Shown piece after piece: positions 61,643-64,000 of a DNA stretch of 64,000 bases. Under the pieces are notes generated by a model that did no database searches, was not told where the DNA came from, and was given only the letters and a program-made list of their open reading frames with translations. The DNA is taken from NCBI RefSeq assembly GCF_014192155.1, contig NZ_JACHXO010000001.1:460069-524068 (forward strand), read 5' to 3'. Made by a program: the position numbers and the translations under genes. The DNA is from Roseateles terrae. Its GTDB lineage: Bacteria > Pseudomonadota > Gammaproteobacteria > Burkholderiales > Burkholderiaceae_C. The stretch's first letter is position 1. Every line of letters begins with the position of its first letter.

Positions 61643-62530
61643 TCATTGCAGGCGGGCGGTGCGGGCTGACGAGCCGCTGATGACGTATTGCTCCAGACGG
61701 GCCAGATCCGGAATGCTGATCTGGCGCCGACCGCGCTCGCCGAAGCGGATCAGCTGCTCGCGGTTCAGGCGGGAGAGGCAGCGGCTGACGGTCTCCAGGG
61801 TCATGCCCAGATAGTTGCCGAGGTCGGCACGGGTCATGCGCAGGGTGAGTTCGTCCGCCCGCAGGCCGCGCTGGGCCATGCTGCGGGCCCAGGCGCAGAG
61901 GAATTCCGCCACACGGGCCTGGGACGCCAGGGTGCAGACCGACATGAGCGATTCGCGCTCGCGGCGGATTTCGGTGCTCATCGCTTCGTGGACCACCGCC
62001 ATCAGCTCGGGGTGGCGGACGCAGCCTTCGAGCAGGGTGGCGTAGGGAATGATGGAAACGTTGCCGGTGTCCATCGCGACGGCGTCGCAGGCATGGCGGC
62101 CGTGGGCGATGCCGCTGAAGCCCAGCCAGTCACCGCGGAACTTCAGGCTGACGATCTGCTCGCGGCCGTCCAGGCTGCGGCTGACCAGCTTGTAGGCGCC
62201 GGAGTTGATCAGGAAGACGGTGTTGAAGGGCAGGCCCGAGTGATACAGCACATCGCCGGGGCGGACGACCTTGGAGGCCGGCTGCACCAGTTCCCGCACG
62301 GTGCGCATCATCTCCAGCATGCGTTGCTGCGGATCCTGCAGGGACTGGAAGCCCTGGAAGGGGCTGAAGCCGTCGTGCAGATCGGTCGAGTCATCCATCA
62401 CGGACGAGCCGCGCGCCGAGACGGCGCGAGTGCCTGGATGGGAGACGGTGTGGGGGAAGGCGGGCAGACGGTCGCGCGAAGAAATTTGATGAGAGCGGTC
62501 GTGCTGGATGAGTTGAGCGGCTTCGGACAT
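61643..62530 (-). CDS. Crp/Fnr-family regulator with FNR-type recognition helix, no Cys cluster
   Basis: A 295-residue regulator. The cyclic-nucleotide-binding-type barrel covers about residues 80-200 (VVRPGDVLYHSGLPFNTVFLINSGAYKL, FRGDWLGFSGIAHG). The helix-turn-helix has MTRADLGNYLGMTLETVSRCLSRL; its ETVSR matches the FNR recognition helix that reads TTGAT. The N-terminal cysteine cluster that holds the FNR iron-sulfur centre is absent, so it should not sense oxygen in that way. The 70-residue polar N-terminal extension is long for the family. The ATG giving MSEAAQLI was chosen; no strong ribosome-binding site is visible. Confidence 0.88.
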   Translation of the reverse strand: MSEAAQLIQHDRSHQISSRDRLPAFPHTVSHPGTRAVSARGSSVMDDSTDLHDGFSPFQGFQSLQDPQQRMLEMMRTVRELVQPASKVVRPGDVLYHSGLPFNTVFLINSGAYKLVSRSLDGREQIVSLKFRGDWLGFSGIAHGRHACDAVAMDTGNVSIIPYATLLEGCVRHPELMAVVHEAMSTEIRRERESLMSVCTLASQARVAEFLCAWARSMAQRGLRADELTLRMTRADLGNYLGMTLETVSRCLSRLNREQLIRFGERGRRQISIPDLARLEQYVISGSSARTARLQ

Positions 62531-62696
62531 GATCGTTTCGGTCGTTGAGGTGTTGACACGCATCGTAAAAAACGCTCGCAACCGGCGTGGCAATCGACAA
62601 CATCGCTGGGTAACACTGGGTGAACCGACGGTAACGATCAGATGTCTTTGCGCATCTCGTGAAGCCGTTTTCATCTGTACTCCCTAAGAGGAGTTG

Positions 62697-62716
62697 GTTG
62701 ATTGACAACAATCAAC
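62697..62716. promoter_or_regulatory. FNR-like palindrome between divergent genes
   Basis: GTTGATTG-ACAA-CAATCAAC is a perfect inverted repeat with 8-bp arms. Within it, TTGAC-AACA-ATCAA (62702-62715) matches the FNR consensus TTGAT-N4-ATCAA at nine of ten fixed positions. It lies about 170 bases before the Crp/Fnr start and 240 before the carbamoyltransferase-like start, consistent with autoregulation and with control of the divergent gene. Confidence 0.65.
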
Positions 62717-62955
62717 GATTGCCGGGCATGTGGCACTTAGGCTGTCGTCACGTCTAAGAAGTGCCACAACGCGTGCTTGCACGCGCGCCACACCCACTCG
62801 CCATGCTCCATGTTCCCCCGTCAGATCGAGAACCGCCCCGTCGTCCAGCCGCCAGCGCGGCAGAGCCGGCGTCCGGCACGCCGGTCATGGAGCGTGTGGG
62901 CAGTGATCGGACGGGGGGCGAGCGTGCGACGGGTGCGCGGCCCGGTGGGGACAGC

Positions 62956-63360
62956 ATGACGCGGCCGCCAGCGGGGAGCGCGTCGCAGGCGCTTGCGGGA
63001 CGGCGGATCGGTCTGATCTGCGCCTCCCGTCAGGCCCCGGCGGCGGCGCTCTTCATCGAGGCGGCGGAAGGGCTGGGGGCGCAGGTGTCCGTGCTGCATG
63101 CGGCGGACGTGGTGGATGCGCGCGCGGCCCAGCAGGACAAGCTGGTGCGGATGCTCTCGCGGCTGTACGACGTCATCGAATGCCAGGATCTGCCCAGCAC
63201 CGCCGTGCGGCACATTGCCGAGCTGGTGGCGGTGCCGGTGCTGGCGGACCTGGGAGCGCGGGCGCTGGAAGCGGCCGGTTCACACCGTCCGGAGCCGGGC
63301 ACGCCCGCATGGGAACAAGGCCTGGCGCAGGTGCGGCAGGCCTTGCTGATGGCGCTGTAA
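62956..63360 (+). CDS. Stand-alone carbamoyltransferase N-domain-like protein
   Basis: A 134-residue protein resembling only the carbamoyl-phosphate-binding half of ornithine/aspartate carbamoyltransferases. The run GRRIGLICASRQAPAAALF parallels the family's G-K-x-x-x-x-x-F-x-x-x-S-T-R-T stretch, but the STRT signature is replaced by SRQAP. LVRMLSRLYDVIECQDL and AELVAVPVLADLG parallel the conserved D-T-A-R-V-L-S-R and Y-x-x-V-P-V-I stretches. The C-terminal amino-acid-binding half is missing, so normal catalysis is unlikely. The start is uncertain: the ATG used has GGGGA upstream, while in-frame starts at 62761 (GTG) and 62803 (ATG) would add a Pro/Arg-rich leader. Confidence 0.62.
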   Translation: MTRPPAGSASQALAGRRIGLICASRQAPAAALFIEAAEGLGAQVSVLHAADVVDARAAQQDKLVRMLSRLYDVIECQDLPSTAVRHIAELVAVPVLADLGARALEAAGSHRPEPGTPAWEQGLAQVRQALLMAL

Positions 63361-63416
63361 ACCAGCGCCGGTGTCGGTGACGCTCAGGCCCTTGCGGCCG
63401 GGCGTCGCCCCAAGGC

Positions 63417-64000
63417 TTACTTCTTCGCCTTCTTGCCATCCGCGGCGCGGGTGGAGGTCTGCAGCGCCTGGGCTTCCTGCAAATGATGCTGCAAGGTGGG
63501 CAGCGTCTTGGTGGCCCAGGCCTTCACATCGGCATCGTCCGAGTCCTTGGCGGCCTTCTCGAACAGCTTGACCGTGTCCTTGTGGGCTTCGACCCCCACG
63601 GTTTCTGCATAGTGGCGGTCGAAGCTGGCGCCATCGCGGGCGCTCAGGACCTTCATCTTGCCCTTTTGCATCACCGACGGATCCTTCGGCAGGTCCACGC
63701 CCTTGGAGGCCGCGAGCGCGGCCAATTCCTCGCTGGCCTTGGTGTGCTCATCCACCATCTTCTGGGCGAAGGCCTTCACATCGGCATTGCCTGACTTCTG
63801 CAGGGCCAGCTTGCTGTTTTCGACCTCGGCATGGCCGTTTTCAGCCGCCTGCTTCATGAAGGCGGAATCCTTGTGGCTGATCTTGCCGGACGCAGCCGAC
63901 GCCGAGGCCCCGGGCACCACGGCCTGGGCGAAGGCGGCCGGGGCCTGCACGCTGGCGATCAGGCCGACCGCCGCGGCGGCCAAAGCCACGCGGCTCCAGC
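63417..64000 (-). CDS. DUF4142 protein (5' partial)
   Basis: Periplasmic ferritin-like-fold protein of unknown function. The frame is open through the right edge, and the visible signal sequence (VALAAAAVGLIASVQAP, ending AAFA) lacks its start, so the true beginning lies beyond the window. The mature part is the DUF4142 helix bundle: DSAFMKQAAENGHAEVENSKLALQ, VKAFAQKMVDEHTKASEEL and AHKDTVKLFEKAAKDSDDADVKAWATKTLPTLQHHL. The C-terminus is Lys-rich. Confidence 0.9.
   Translation of the reverse strand, partial: WSRVALAAAAVGLIASVQAPAAFAQAVVPGASASAASGKISHKDSAFMKQAAENGHAEVENSKLALQKSGNADVKAFAQKMVDEHTKASEELAALAASKGVDLPKDPSVMQKGKMKVLSARDGASFDRHYAETVGVEAHKDTVKLFEKAAKDSDDADVKAWATKTLPTLQHHLQEAQALQTSTRAADGKKAKK

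Overview
The window is a chromosomal stretch of a high-GC (about two thirds G+C) Gram-negative bacterium. Dense, strongly G/C-ending codon use, an Entner-Doudoroff edd-eda pair, many small Burkholderiales-type families (DUF4337, DUF4142, DUF2789, DUF1328) and abundant hybrid histidine kinases suggest a betaproteobacterium of the order Burkholderiales, perhaps near Roseateles/Mitsuaria. That placement is inference from gene content and style. I found no rRNA, tRNA, CRISPR array, prophage or insertion sequence.

Left part (1-24 kb), mostly housekeeping. A ZnuD-like TonB-dependent receptor, cut by the left edge, carries a Ser/Thr/Ala minisatellite repeat near its N-terminus. It is followed by pdxH, a MobA-like nucleotidyltransferase, a ChaC-type gamma-glutamylcyclotransferase, an EamA exporter, edd-eda, xthA-arsC, a HigBA-type toxin-antitoxin pair, two overlapping surface-glycan genes, a solitary gspD secretin, folA, a PrpF-like isomerase, two CPBP membrane proteases and thyA.

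Middle part (22.8-40 kb), efflux and envelope stress. An ABC exporter diverges from a MarR repressor that heads a tripartite efflux operon (outer-membrane factor, EmrA, EmrB); a MarR-type palindrome lies between them. A PAS-rich hybrid kinase follows, then a minus-strand group encoding a phospholipase-D lipoprotein, an AsmA protein and a receiver-only regulator, then a ferritin-like protein, a DUF1328 peptide and an OmpA-like lipoprotein.

Accessory locus (40.3-55.9 kb), the most interesting region. It holds a type I secretion system (TolC, LssB/LapB-type ABC transporter without a peptidase cysteine, HlyD) with a NarL-type response regulator. It also holds a 978-residue protein of eight Ig-like repeats, the likely substrate; a 17-cysteine copper-storage-type protein; two paralogous EAL-HDOD proteins, one with EAL catalytic residues and one that has lost nearly all of them; and a 7TM sensor kinase. 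Five copies of a 6-4-6 palindrome (TAGCAA-N4-TTGCTA type) sit in front of the first EAL gene, the secretion operon and the Ig-like gene, and suggest one regulon. I propose a surface-adhesin secretion module under two-component and c-di-GMP-type control.

Right part (56-64 kb), signalling. A MEDS-domain sensor, hybrid kinase, OmpR-type regulator and second hybrid kinase form one operon. An FNR-like regulator lacking the N-terminal cysteine cluster comes next, with an FNR-like palindrome in its upstream region. That region is shared with a lone carbamoyltransferase-N-domain-like gene. A DUF4142 protein is cut by the right edge.
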